Shown: piece after piece, positions 50,416 through 62,049 of the stretch
Layout: the number at the start of each line of letters is the position of its first letter
How positions within the stretch are numbered: position 1 is the stretch's first letter
Assembly (NCBI GenBank): GCA_035610835.1
Contig: CM069441.1
Coordinates: 88,423,574-88,487,573 of the forward strand
DNA from: Ophiura sarsii
Lineage: Eukaryota > Echinodermata > Ophiuroidea > Amphilepidida > Ophiuridae
Reading direction: 5' to 3'
DNA: 64,000 bases
Notes under the pieces: generated by a model
What the model saw: only the letters and a program-made list of their open reading frames with translations
Databases searched by the model: none
Told to the model about the DNA's origin: nothing
Made by a program: the position numbers and the translations under genes

Positions 50416-50717
50416 TCAACTTGACTCATCTTCTCATGCCAAAGTTTGCAGACATATCTCTGCTAGTATAAAAACCATCAGTATACCAAACTCTGACATT
50501 ATCTACACCTTTATCATTTACGTTTTTTGTAGATATTTTCCTGATTCAATACCCTAACTCGGAGAGGAGGAATTGGTAGAGACATTTATTCATGTGTATT
50601 AGGCAGATCAAAACTCCTTCAGCCCATGGGACATTTGTAGTTTGATCATTCTTACTTATGGTTGATCAAAATGAGCGTTTTCAATTGAACTGTCACATGT
50701 AATCATCCCACCAGGGC

Positions 50718-51490
50718 CCTATTTCAAGTTAAGAAGATTATTATCTTCAATTTCATCAAACAACTAAAGAAGAATATCCTTCTTATCCTTCTTGAGTTCC
50801 TTCTTAACTTAAGAACAGGTCTGAGGCTATCTTAAGTTTACTTAGGAATTCTTCTTAAATTCCAAGGTAATTGTTCTTCTTATCCTAAGAAGATTTTTTA
50901 TTCTTAGGAAAATTTAAGATTAATCTTAAATTGACCTAGGCCTATAATCTTTGAAGGAAACGCTGCAGCAGGGTAACGTACTTTAACAAATGATCTTTGA
51001 AGGAAACGCTCGATGGGATCGTTGGAGCAGGGAAACTATGCCATTTGGTGATATTTACAGGACGTGTTGAACAGAAAAACATACGTCAACAAAAGATCTT
51101 TGAAGAAAATGCTGTAACAGGAAAACATACGTTAACACATGATCTTTGAAGATAACGCTGTAACAAAGAAACTAACGTAAACAAATGATCATTGAAGGAA
51201 ACGCTCGAGCAGGGAAACGTACGTAACGATTGGTTTTAACGTATTATGGGAACACAGTAACAAACGATTATGAGTGATCTTTCAAGCGAGAAGTTTTGAA
51301 AGAATAAAAAACTCTTCTTAGGATAAGAACAATAATTACCTTAGAATTTAAGAAGAATTCGGAAGTAAAATTAAGACAGCCTCAGACCTGTTCTTAAGTC
51401 AGGAAGGAAATTATGAATGATATTCTTCTTCATGAAGTTATTTCATGAAATAGAATCTTCTTAACTTGAGAAGAGTTCAGGACTTAAGAA
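50718..51490. mobile_element. fold-back element with internal minisatellite
   Basis: Arms of roughly 190 bases (50718-50915 and about 51305-51480) are inverted copies, sharing CAGGTCTGAGGCTNTCTTAA, CTTCTTAAATTC and CTTATCCTAAGAAGA. The middle (about 50945-51235) holds about six repeats of GATCTTTGAAGGAAACGCT with AACNTACGTTAAC. This arrangement recalls sea-urchin TU-type fold-back elements. It lies between KMO exons. Confidence 0.85.
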
Positions 51491-51864
51491 GAATTAATTC
51501 TTCTTAAATCCAACTTAAAACGATCTTAAAGTTTAAGTACTAACTAGTGAAGTTCAACAAGTAGTCCTTTTCCTATGACAGACGCTTCCTTTACGCGCTA
51601 GGTGTCACTAAATAGCGAGTACGTCCTATTATTGTGAGTTCTAAACTGTAAACTTAACGTGTGTCAGAGTGTGCGCATCAGTAGCTCAATTTTTCTTAAC
51701 GCTGTTTACAAGGCCGATCAGACTGTGCTATTTGATGATCGTCTTCAAATTTCAAAGACGGTTTATAAAACAGACAATTAAAGAAATGCCTTGAAACGTT
51801 TGGAGATATTGAATATCATATTGTAAATATTTCGTAGTATTTTCTATTCTTCCATTCACAGTGA

Positions 51865-51963
<99 letters not shown>

Positions 51964-52170
51964 TAGTAATTGGCATCAATTCAAGCTTAAAGGTGTAATC
52001 ATGAAGTTGCATCTGATGAACGATCTATTCACTCTTTTATAATTTTTATCATCTTATTTTTATTAAGATTTTTGAATAATAATGAGCATTTTGTGGAAAT
52101 AGTCTCTAACGAGCTCTAATGCATTTTTTTAATGTACATGTCTAGTTCTGAGTGAATTATTGGATATATA

Positions 52171-53014
52171 CAGGGTGTCTCAAAAAAATTAGGACTCTGT
52201 TTCATGGCGGTGTAATTCTTATTATAATCATTGGACCATGACCAATTTAGTCTCAATGTAAAGCCCAATTAATTATTATGATATCCTGAAAATATAAGAT
52301 CAATCCGATGCAAAATAAGACAACTAGCTTACTTAGCGTAAACCATGTCATTTACTGGTTTGTACAATGGGATCTACATGTGCAGACCAGTAAATAACAT
52401 GGTTTACATTTCAATACGTTATAATAATTGTCAACATAGTAAGTTTAGTTTGGTAATCCATTTAATTCTGGCACAAATCAATACTGGCTAAACAAATCCG
52501 CAAAACAGATGCATGCATATTCTGTGCAAATTAAAAAAGTTTTGTTAAAGGGCCATATCCAAAAGTATGTCAACTGGAAGAGACATACTTTTCATTTTTG
52601 ATTGTCAGTTTATTCCAGTTAGGAATTTAACCAGCTAAGTATGTTATTTGAATAAGCACCCATTGTACTTCAACTGCAAACCAGATAATTAAAAATGTCA
52701 CTCAAATTCCGTCCCTCGCAAAAACGGCGGATTTGGATATGACCCTACTGTGGATGGTTCATTGAGTTACAAATCGAACACTTTCATGTTACTCGACTGT
52801 TACTACTGTGTGAATTCCCATTGTACAAACCAGTAAATGACATGGTTTACACAAAGTACGCTAGTTTCTTATTTTTCATCGGATTTATCTCATATTTTCA
52901 GGAGATCATAATTAATTGGGCTTTACATTGAGACTTAATTGGTCATGGTCCAATGATTATAATAAGAATTACACCACCATGAAACAGAGTCCTATTTTTT
53001 TTTGATACACCCTG
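52171..53014. mobile_element. 844 bp mariner-like MITE with a nested element
   Basis: The ends are CAGGGTGTCTCAAAAAAA and the near-complement, flanked by TA (52169-52170 and 53015-53016). Arms of about 210 bases continue to AAACCAGTAAATGACATGG. A second element with ends GGGCCATATCC and GGATATGACCC is nested near 52553-52746. It lies in a KMO intron. Confidence 0.88.
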
Positions 53015-53454
53015 TATGATAACGATTTCAGTACGTTTTGGTTGAAGTTAGCCTGGTTAATCCAATCAAAACCATTCCATAGACAAAGGAGGTTGCTTTA
53101 AATTTTACAAAGTCTAACTGTTTAAACATAAAAGTAAAAACACAAACTAAATTGCTGCTGGTAGCTGATATTACTTATTTTAAACTAAGAAACATAACCG
53201 TTGTTACAAACTGAATATTGCTGATAATCGTGAAAATCCGTCTACAAATATGATAGAAATATTTAAAAAATGGTCCCATAAATGATTAGTCTGGTCGATC
53301 TGTTGTCCAAATATACTGAACAAACTACTTTTAGTAGATCATGCTTGCTTTTTAAAAACAAATCTTGAATAAATTATATTTGACATGTCTGATGTCTGAC
53401 ACTTTTATATTGCAAGGATGAAATGTGCATTTGATAAAAAGAGGCATGCGATAC

Positions 53455-53710
53455 TTAGGCGAGGAAAAAAACCCTGTTTTACGGGCCCGATCGACTCATT
53501 TGTTAGAAATCAGCGTTTTTTTGGCCGAAAATCTGTTGAACATTTTTTTCGCACATTTGTAAAAAAAGTCCCGATTTTGGCAGATTTTAGTGACATTTTA
53601 GGTTAAAAAATAAAAATAATAATAATAATTTTTAAAAAACCACGCACGACCGACCCTACTTGACAGGTCCGTCCGCCCGTAAAACAGGGTGTTGTTTTTT
53701 TCGTCGCCTT
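53455..53710. mobile_element. 0.25 kb MITE, TAGGCGA ends
   Basis: The left end TTAGGCGAGGAAAAAAACCC then TGTTTTACGGGC; the right end is the inverse complement (GCCCGTAAAACAGGGTG, CGTCGCCTTA). A relative sits at 60365-60593. Confidence 0.8.
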
Positions 53711-53892
53711 ACTGGAATTCACCTTTTTGGGGTTTATCAGACTTTCATCATTCCATTTTTGTGTTTTCTATTCTCTAAATGAACAGAGACCGCCTTGCCC
53801 GCTTACTCACAGTACAGAAGTCCGGATGCAGAAGCTATATGTGATTTGGCTATTTATAATTATATACATTGAGGTAGTTTCAACATTACGAC

Positions 53893-54235
53893 ATTTAGTC
53901 GTATTAGATATCATGAGGTGGTACAGAAAAAGAGGAAACAAGATAAGGTTAGTGCCCTCGTATAAACGTGGCCGTTCCATTTAAATTACAAGATCTCTAA
54001 TAGCTACATTGTGACAAGTCTCATTATGAAGTGATATAAAAAAAGGGGAAACAAAAAAATAATAATATAAGTTTAGTGTCCCCAGGATAAATACGGCCAT
54101 TCCATTCAAATTACATGATCCCTGGTAGTTATATACCAGGGTACACCATGTTTACATTTAGTCGCATCAAATATCATGAAGTGATACAGAAAAGGGCTGA
54201 CTGAAGATAAAGTTAAATTTGAAATGTATATTGCA
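53893..54235 (+). repeat. degenerate tandem triplication of a KMO exon segment
   Basis: Three units begin near 53893, 54013 and 54155. Each has a form of ATTAGATATCATGAGGTGGT followed by a purine run. The first two continue with a GTGCCC...ATAAA...GGCC.TTCCATT block. The first is in frame with KMO; the third encodes a variant (FSRIKYHEVIQKR) before stops. Confidence 0.75.
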
Positions 54236-54798
54236 TGATGATCATTCCTATATATAATATAGGTGGGCGGGCTTTTATAGTTACCCATCTTTTTATTCTC
54301 ACGCCACTATAAGTATTTATGCATAATATTGGCCGCTCATAAATTCTCCAATTCCCAGATTAGGCAGGCCAGAGGTCATGCCCTAAAGCACTGTTTCATG
54401 TAAATCCCACATGTGTCCTTGCTTTAGTCAACATAATGACAGCAGACTCCAAGATTGATAAACAGACAATTTATGGCCTCAGGGTCTGTGGTCTGTAATA
54501 CTAAATTGTAAGGCAGTGAAGCATGGAATAATTGCTATCTTCAAAAGCCATTTAGCCATGTTTCAATTATCAAAAAGCTATCTAGCACAGGGTTTATTTA
54601 TGAACTGAAGATGGCCGTTGTTGATTATTTCTTTTTCTTCTCCACATACAGATTTTGAATGGAGTCCTTGTAGTTGCTGCTTCAATGCCACTTATTGTCC
54701 TCCTAGTTGCATGTCGCCATCATGTGTCAAACATCACCAAACTTGCCTTGGTATTTGACGGAGTATTTACTGGAGAACAGGGTTTACAACTACGATGA

Positions 54799-55973
54799 TG
54801 GAAATTAGAGGTTTTGTTGGTATATAACTTGTCGGTGGAATACAGGGTTATCTGTTTATAATAATATCAGATCGTCTCTTTGGACTCCATATTTAAAGCT
54901 AGCTGAGCACAGTATTCTCATCCCAGTTAAACTTCAAATTCACATTTTTACACATTTGGGTCAACTTAAATTGTTTAATTTCATCATAAAATGTTGAAAT
55001 CATGTCAAATCCCTATATGTGACCATCCACCACAAATGGGCTGTAAAGTTGGCCTAAACATTTTTTGAGATATTAAACAAGTATATTCTCCTGAAAATCA
55101 GCTTTACAATTATGTATTGCATGTCTATTATTGCTTGTACATAGGAACTGCGAAATCAATCAATCCATTTAAAATTCCTTTGTTTTCTAGTATTTATTGA
55201 AATGTTCATTGGGCCATATCTGAGACTTTACGGCCACTTTGTGCTGGATGGTCACATATAGTATGTCATATTTGAGATTCCAACTACATATTTAAAACAA
55301 AGGTCAACTTTAATTAGCATCAGCAGGAAATGCACAACACATGGCAATTCATCCTTTTTATCCTCAATGAGAATTAAAGCTATTGAAAAACACAAACACA
55401 ATTAATATTAGTCTTCTTTATAAGAAAGACATGGTTTATTACAAATATAACAAGAATAAAATTTCTGAAACATAATAAATATAATATTTGCAAATATGCA
55501 TTATAAAAATAAAACAGAGGCTTGTGAGATAAAGAAAATTATCTCTTCTTTATCAACAGTTTAAGCAAATACAACTGTTGCATTGTATCTGCATGTGATA
55601 CATACATGATCTGTGCATAAAATAGATCTGTATTGTGGTGTGTCAGGTTATAACTTGTTCTTGTGTGGGCAACCTCAAAATACTAAACAACAAAAAATTG
55701 TCGATGGTATTACATAGTGAAATATTACAGTGCATAATCAGTATAAAAGTAAAACTATAACACTAAAATGTGTAAAACTCAAGTATTAAAAAACTTCTTT
55801 CCCCAAACCTACACCCTCCTTCATCAAAGACATCAATCCATGACCCTCCATTGACCTAGAGAACAGAATAAATTGGCTGCACAAATCGAAAGAAGTCAAC
55901 AACAATGAGTTTCAAATCTAAATTTAAAACAAAAATATATATGAGAAACAATGAGTCCTACCAGCAGCATGTC
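54799..55973. other. gap between convergent KMO and ZDHHC4
   Basis: No gene is seen. It includes the expected 3' untranslated region of ZDHHC4 on the minus strand; a minus-strand AATAAA at 55435-55440 is the nearest clear signal I see, about 535 bases past the stop. Confidence 0.5.
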
Positions 55974-58900
55974 TCAATACTTTTTTGACACGTGTGATGG
56001 AAAGAACACTTCGCATAAATTACCATGAATCCCTTTATTATAAAAATTGGTTTGAGTGCTTGGCTTAACAGCATCTCCTCTTGCAGTTCTGTTTCTCTGT
56101 GACAACTGTTTCTCTTTGTTACCTGTTTTAGTCCTGTCACCATGTGTAATCGTAGATTGAGAATGCCTTGACGCTGATGCGGGAGTCCTAAGTGAGTCCA
56201 GTTTGTAGCGTTCATTTGTAGTTTGATTCGTTACAGCAAGATACAGGTGATAGGATGCAAACACACCGACTAGAATGCTGAGAAGGCACAAGCAGGTCAT
56301 CAAGAGTACAAGCACTGGGTGCTGCATAAACATATGCTGTTGGGAGAAAATAGGAACATATATCAAAATCGATCAATAAAACATGTTTACAGGGTGTCCC
56401 TAAAATAGGGGTGCACATGTTCATGTCATTGCCCTCAAGTCATTTGGGTGTAATCTTTGTAATTGTATCATCTAAAAGTTCATTTAGTTAAATTTCAAAT
56501 GTCATTAATTGATTGTATTTACTTTTCTCAATCTAAAGATATTTGATTAATAACGAGGACTCTAAATTTGGGCTTGTGCGACTTTTAGACAAAGACTTTT
56601 GTGTGGAATGTGTCATTTTCATTATTAAACATTTCGTATTTGGAGTTCATGTCTGTACGAGATTCAAGATCACTAAAAATCCATTCATATGTCATTTGTT
56701 TTGTCAAATTTGCTTGAGACTATCCAAAGATATGCTTGTTTGACCCTGATCAAACAAATACAAAGTTGTGCCAGTATTGTGAAAGAAATCATCCATGTGT
56801 AAAATTGCTGTTATGTTTAACACTTTGAAGCATTTTTTAAGAAAAATAGCATGGCTTTTAGTGATCAACTTTAATCAAGCATATTTTTTTGATAGGATAA
56901 GTAAATGAGACAAAACCAACAACATTTGACACTATAGTTTAATCAGTTCCACCTTGGCAAGAAAATATTCGGTTTTTTCTCTCCGTGCACCAAACGTAAT
57001 CCAAGCGTACCCGCGCGGCTTTGGGTGAATGCACGCGTCACGCAGTGATGCCCAGCGCGATTGTTGCCTCCGTGTGCACAACCGTCCTTCTGTATTCATT
57101 TGCTGCTGTATGGAGGCTTCGCCAATTTGGAACTGATCAAACTATAGATGTAATTGAATTGATTGACTATAAAGTGTAAACAATAGTCTTTGTAGCAGCA
57201 TGTAGACTGATATTGGGTTCGATCATGATTTTAGGAATAATTTAGACACCTTTTTCGAACCATGGTGTTTGTGACAAGTGGAGGGAAGTAAACACTACGC
57301 TGAATGAAGGGGTCGTGATGACCTCGAAAGCTACGGAGCTCAAACACCATCGTTCGAAAAAGGTATCTAAATTATTCCTAATAGTCTTTGTGATTTATTC
57401 TACTTTGGATCAGAATACTGATGTAGTTACAACACTGGACAGGAGAATTGTTTTTGGAATAGCAGTGTAAATCCTTTAAGTGGAAGATTTCAATGGACAA
57501 CAATTCGTACATAACTTAACTTTCTAAAGGTCTACTTTTCCAAAGTTTGTTTGTTTGTTTGTTTGTTTACACGGTCGGTCCATACGGACACACGCTTGGG
57601 TCCAGAAGAGACCATGCTCAAGCAAAATGCTCTGGCCAGGCTTAAAAAGCCTTATATATAAGCATGCTGGCAGAATGAAATGAAAGTACAGGGTATCCCA
57701 AAAGTCTATGCACGACTTTGAAGCTGTGTATTTCACAAAATATAAGTCGTATTGAAAATATGAATACATATTTAGAAAGAGGAGATGTGGGAAATAATTA
57801 TGATACCAAACATCGGAGAAACATATGTTTGTAATGCCACTCTAGAAGTGAAATATGTATTACTGCTCAAATGTAATTTTATACTTCGGAGGAATAAAGT
57901 TCATAAATCCATACCTATTGAGATTAACAAAAAGGCGGGTAGAGTTGGTTACACCTACACGGAAAGTGATCCGTCAATTGTAATATTTAAATTTTTACAT
58001 TACAGTGATCCCATCATAATATTATAACAAACTATATCACACATAATTTTCGTTTCTATAGTGAAATCTAGTTTAAATGTTTTCCAATATACAGAGACGC
58101 GTGCAAAATTCTGTGAACAGTTGATCTTTTAATCTTGTTTTCTGTGGAAAGTCGGCGAATAGATTTCTTTGGACTTTTGGCTACTGCATGTCTTATGACA
58201 TCAATATGACTTGTTGATCTACCAGTCTTTTTTCTACCACATCGAGACAAATCATGCACAGTTCCTGTGTTCAAAAATGTATCCACTAACTTCAGAATGG
58301 ATATTCTTCCTGGTGCGCGTTTCACTTTGAAATGTTTTCTGAACTTTTGTTGAGTAAGTTGAACCATACATATTTTATTTGCTTATCTATGCTGTAAACC
58401 ATCTTGAATGAAGAATTTTGCTGTGCAATGTTGTCTACTACGCCTATTTATGTTGTGAGTGACCGAGTTTGGTAAACATTAATATTGCAAGGTAAGCAGT
58501 GAACTGTGACTAATGCGCAACGTTGCTTTCATACCGTTAATTTCCCGGGTTAATTTATACGCACCTGCTTTTAGCAACATTGTGTGGTATCCTACTACTT
58601 CGTATGATGGGGGTCTGGCACACGGCCAAAAACTTTCAACCAGTTTTATAATGTTGTGGGTTCACCAATAGGGTTGAGTTTGGTATCAAAATAATTTCCC
58701 AAATCTCGTCTATCAAATTATGGTTAGATTTATACCATATGATTTATATTTTATGAGATATGACTCTTCAAAAACGTGCATAGACTTTTGGGACACCCTG
58801 TAAATCAATCATGTATACATGTAGGAATACATTGATATTTTGAGTTGGTCCCTTTCTAGACCACTATATGGTAATAAACAACATTTACCTGAAAAACTAT

Positions 58901-61313
58901 CAACCGTGTAACAGGGTACACATTCCCATCAGCTCCTACATAGCTGGCAAACAGGATGCCCTTTGACCTAACCATAGCAACAAATACAGTTGCTATCACA
59001 AATGCACCATAGACGCTACCCAATGTAATGCTGACTAGTAGTGTGATGAAGAGATGGACGTTCTTTCCTCCTATGCAATTGTTAACCCAGGAGCAGTGAT
59101 GATCAAATCTGTGCACACATCGATTGCAGAATGCTGAAGATAAGCAATAAAAGTAATATATTAGATTGCAAAAATAATCCGAGAATCTGTGGATTTCTAT
59201 TCAAATAGTGTGTTGACACATAATCTTTTGAGAATTTACTTAGATTCTCCCAACTCTATGGCAAATCGAATTTCTACCACTGTTATTACTGTGTGGCGAC
59301 AAAGAATCTTGCCATTGCAGCAATAGCAAAATCCATGCCTTTTTTTAAATAGAAAATATATAATATATAGACTCGGACAAACTGGCATGATTCAAATTAA
59401 CAAAATCCTTACAAATACACCGTCTCAAACCCGGTCCCTCTTCGCTATGGCGGCAAAGGCTTACCCACTAGACCACAGTGACTGTGTTTACAATACATGG
59501 GCACCAGAAATAGAAAAGTTAACAATATGGGACTATAGTTTGTTTATCTATCACGAGACAGTGACGTAACTGTTAGTCATTTACTAATTGCAGCACATAA
59601 ACGTGAGTGCCTAGTTGAGGCGCTAGCGAATACACAAGAGCATAGAAAGGCGGAAGATACATACGGTGCATAAATGCAGTGGCGTAACTAGACTTTTTCA
59701 TTGGGGGGGGGGGGGGGGGGGGGGCAAGAAGGGGCAGTGACTTGAAATGAGGGAGGGGGGGCTCCTAATGGGGGGCTCCATTTCACACCCACACCGATTG
59801 ATTTCATTTGGGGGGTAAGCGGGGGGGGGGGGTGGGGTAAGCGGTTCAAGTGGGGGGCTCCAGCCCCCCCCCCTGCCCCCTGCTGGTTACGCCACTGCAT
59901 AAATGCTGCACCTGCACAGTTACGTCACTGCCAAGTGGAAGAGGGCAGATACTTTTGTTACTTTTTCTGTCTATTTACTCATACTCACCACAATGTTTTG
60001 AACGCGCTGGCTTCTCAAAATCACATGTCCTACAGTTATTCCCCTTCAAATACATAATGCCATCAAACTCATACACATCATAGTATCGCCCATGATTTTC
60101 CCTTGTGATCTCCCCTGGATCGCTATAGCAACAGGCAACGAAGAGCACCAGGTTGATACTTAAAGCCATGTAGGTACCAAAAATGTATACGAATGGTAGA
60201 TAAACCTCCACCATTGTGGGATTGTATGCTGGTGGTTGAAGAGCTTCCTGTATAGTGGGATTTATGCTTGAGTGGAAGGTATATGTTATTGCTGATAATA
60301 GGAGGCAGTATAATACTTGCAGATAGCAGTTCCTGTAATGAGAATAGTCAATTATTTGGTAGATTAGGCGATGAAAAAACCCACCCGGTTGTACCGGCAA
60401 ACAGACCTCTCAGGTCGGGTTGGTCAGTCAGGCTTTTTTCTTTTTCTTCGTTAAAAATTACCGTAAAAAAAAAAAAAAAATCTGTAAACATTTTGCCCTG
60501 TTGATCATTTGCATGTGAAATGTTTTTTCACCAATTTCTAAAAAAAGGGTCGGTCGGGCCAGTAAAACAGGGTGTGTTTTTCTGCTGCCTAAGCTGACAG
60601 TATTAGTTCAACCATAGCACTACTTGTCATATTGAGCAATTTATGTTGCAAACTGTAAGATACTTTGTACTGCTGGTAATACCCCAGTCCCCAACACAAT
60701 ATGGAATGGGTTTAAAGGGAGGTTGTGGACAAGGCCATAACTATTGATGAAAATGGTCCACATTTTTCAAATTCATCATCCTGCCCCCTATAAATATTCG
60801 GCCAGGTTGTGATAAGTCAAATGGTGAATTTTCAGAATAATAGGGATTTTCAAATGATAAATTACTGCAGCTTTAAAGCGGTAGTAGACAGGAGGGAGGA
60901 GGTTAAATATTTCAAAATATGACCGCACTAATGATCTACAGCATCCAGTACCTCTTCCAACTTACTTTGTATATAAAAAGTGTTCCACTGCATTGATGAA
61001 AGAATTCTGTACAATCCTTGGTATCATGTGGTCAAAGATCCAAAGTCCCATCTGTCAAAAGAAAGTTGAAAATGAGATGAAAAAAACATTTCAAGAATTA
61101 TTAAAACAACATATTTATACCTGCGACAAATATGCCTAAACAGATAAGAAGCGAACCCATGGTCTATTAATAATTGTTAACAGCTCAACCATATCGAACC
61201 ACACGTCTGTCACGGCAATTCATTGATCTGGTCAATGATGGCGCTACAAAATAAATATATATGCATTTAATATGGACTAAAGACAGTAGCGTAGCCAGGG
61301 GCAAGGCAAAGTG

Positions 61314-61344
<31 letters not shown>

Positions 61345-62033
61345 TTGACCAGGAAAATCGGGAATGCAGCGGAAAATCATGAATGCAAAGGAAGGGAAAG
61401 AAAGGTAGAAGAGGAAACAAAAAGGGAAGGAAAGGGGAAAAGGGAAAGAAAAGGGACAGAAAGGAGAAAGGAAGACAGGCAAATTATTTGGAAAATTGCA
61501 GTTTTTCACGCCGGTATGGGGTCGCAACACCTTGGTTTTAGATGGTAGTTAGTATGCCTTAAAGTATTACTGATTTCCATAAAAATTGAGGGCGCACTCC
61601 CATACGTATCTCTCAGTGCCCTTTCAGTTTTGAAGTCATTCATAAAATCAGAATTGCACCGATTCGGTTAAATTTAAGTGGTTTTACTCCATTTCTATCC
61701 AATTTCAAGACGTCATTCTGGGGAATCAAAACCAAATTGGTTTAACAATAGCAAGTTTTCACACACGCTACGAGCGAATATGTCCAGTAATATCATTTCA
61801 ATGCTCGTTTTAAACCAAATGTACTTCAATTATGTCCAAATTTCTGTTAATAGTACTAAAGAAATATTGTGTATAAAATACAGTATAATTCCAACTCCTA
61901 CCTGTATTACAACACTTCTGATTTTCCCAATGATTCCATGTCGGTGATAATCTGTGGCACCCATGAGGAACACATAAGACGTAGCTGTAAAGGCCACCAC
62001 ATAAATAACTACAAGAACAAGAAAATCTGCCAT
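55974..62033 (-). CDS. ZDHHC4: ZDHHC4-type palmitoyltransferase
   Basis: Protein S-acyltransferase that moves palmitate onto cysteines, in ER/Golgi or plasma membranes. Exons 62033-61902, 61051-60966, 60332-59989, 59133-58889 and 56336-55974, all GT-AG and in phase, give 389 aa (human 344). The start ATG is preceded by AACAAG. The zinc-binding domain runs from [15 protein letters not shown] (residues 173-187) through CNRCVHRF to the catalytic DHHC (198-201, nucleophile Cys201), then [15 protein letters not shown] at 308-311 is the family's second signature. Helices fit near residues 2-22, 74-96, 115-145, 215-237 and 276-304. Assignment to ZDHHC4 rests on the first exon (DFLVL start), [26 protein letters not shown] and the tail [13 protein letters not shown], all close to human ZDHHC4 from memory. 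The tail after TTNE is longer and basic; it ends SKKY, a possible dilysine-like ER signal. Introns 2, 3 and 4 hold transposon remnants. Confidence 0.93.
57233..57385. mobile_element. 150 bp fold-back in ZDHHC4 intron 4
   Basis: TAGGAATAATTTAGACACC, TTTTTCGAAC and ATGGTGTTT are mirrored by AAACACCAT, GTTCGAAAAA and GGTATCTAAATTATTCCTA. No coding capacity. Confidence 0.85.
57689..58800 (-). mobile_element. 1.1 kb mariner-like element with transposase N-terminus
   Basis: The ends are CAGGGTATCCCAAAAGTCTA and the near-complement, with TA at 57687-57688 and 58801-58802. A minus frame at 58367-58068 (99 aa) encodes a helix-turn-helix region: [20 protein letters not shown], then [12 protein letters not shown] and [18 protein letters not shown]. 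This matches the DNA-binding N-terminal part (DUF4817-type) of mariner-like transposases. The catalytic DDD/DDE domain is missing, so it cannot move itself. It lies in ZDHHC4 intron 4; the sister copy is 40290-41298. Confidence 0.88.
59419..59485 (-). repeat. tRNA-like sequence in ZDHHC4 intron 3
   Basis: The minus strand reads TGGTCTAGTGGGTAAG (good box A) and, about 30 bases later, GGGTTTGAGAC (box B with GGTTT for GGTTC). The ends do not pair as an acceptor stem. Likely a SINE head or a tRNA pseudogene. Confidence 0.6.
59678..59896. mobile_element. 219 bp element with GTGGCGTAAC ends, 10 bp duplication, G-rich body
   Basis: The ends are AGTGGCGTAAC and GTTACGCCACT. GCATAAATGC flanks both sides (59668-59677 and 59897-59906). 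The body is nearly all G-rich, with a 22-G run at 59703. A 9-11 base duplication is typical of Mutator-like elements (inference). Partial relatives occur near 24328 and 61288. Confidence 0.88.
60365..60593. mobile_element. 0.23 kb MITE in ZDHHC4 intron 2
   Basis: Left TTAGGCGATGAAAAAACCC; right GTAAAACAGGGTGTGTTTTTC then GCCTAAG, the same family as 53455-53710. Its left end is about 30 bases from the splice acceptor of ZDHHC4 exon 3. Confidence 0.75.
61313..61336 (+). repeat. poly-C tract in ZDHHC4 intron 1
   Basis: Run of about 24 C after AGTAGCGTAGCCAGGGGC, the degenerate end of a GTGGCGTAAC-class element. A purine-rich stretch (61380-61480) follows. Confidence 0.9.
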
Positions 62034-62049
62034 CTTGTTTTTACAGGAA

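Noticed and set aside
50220..50557. Plus frames of Pro/Ser/Tyr repeats
   Set aside because: Translation of the CT-rich minisatellite in a KMO intron.
59419..59485. Possible functional tRNA gene
   Set aside because: Box A and box B are present, but the acceptor stem does not pair and box B is altered; better called a SINE head or pseudogene.
61261..61548. Lys/Glu/Arg-rich plus frame
   Set aside because: Low-complexity purine tract after a poly-C run in ZDHHC4 intron 1.
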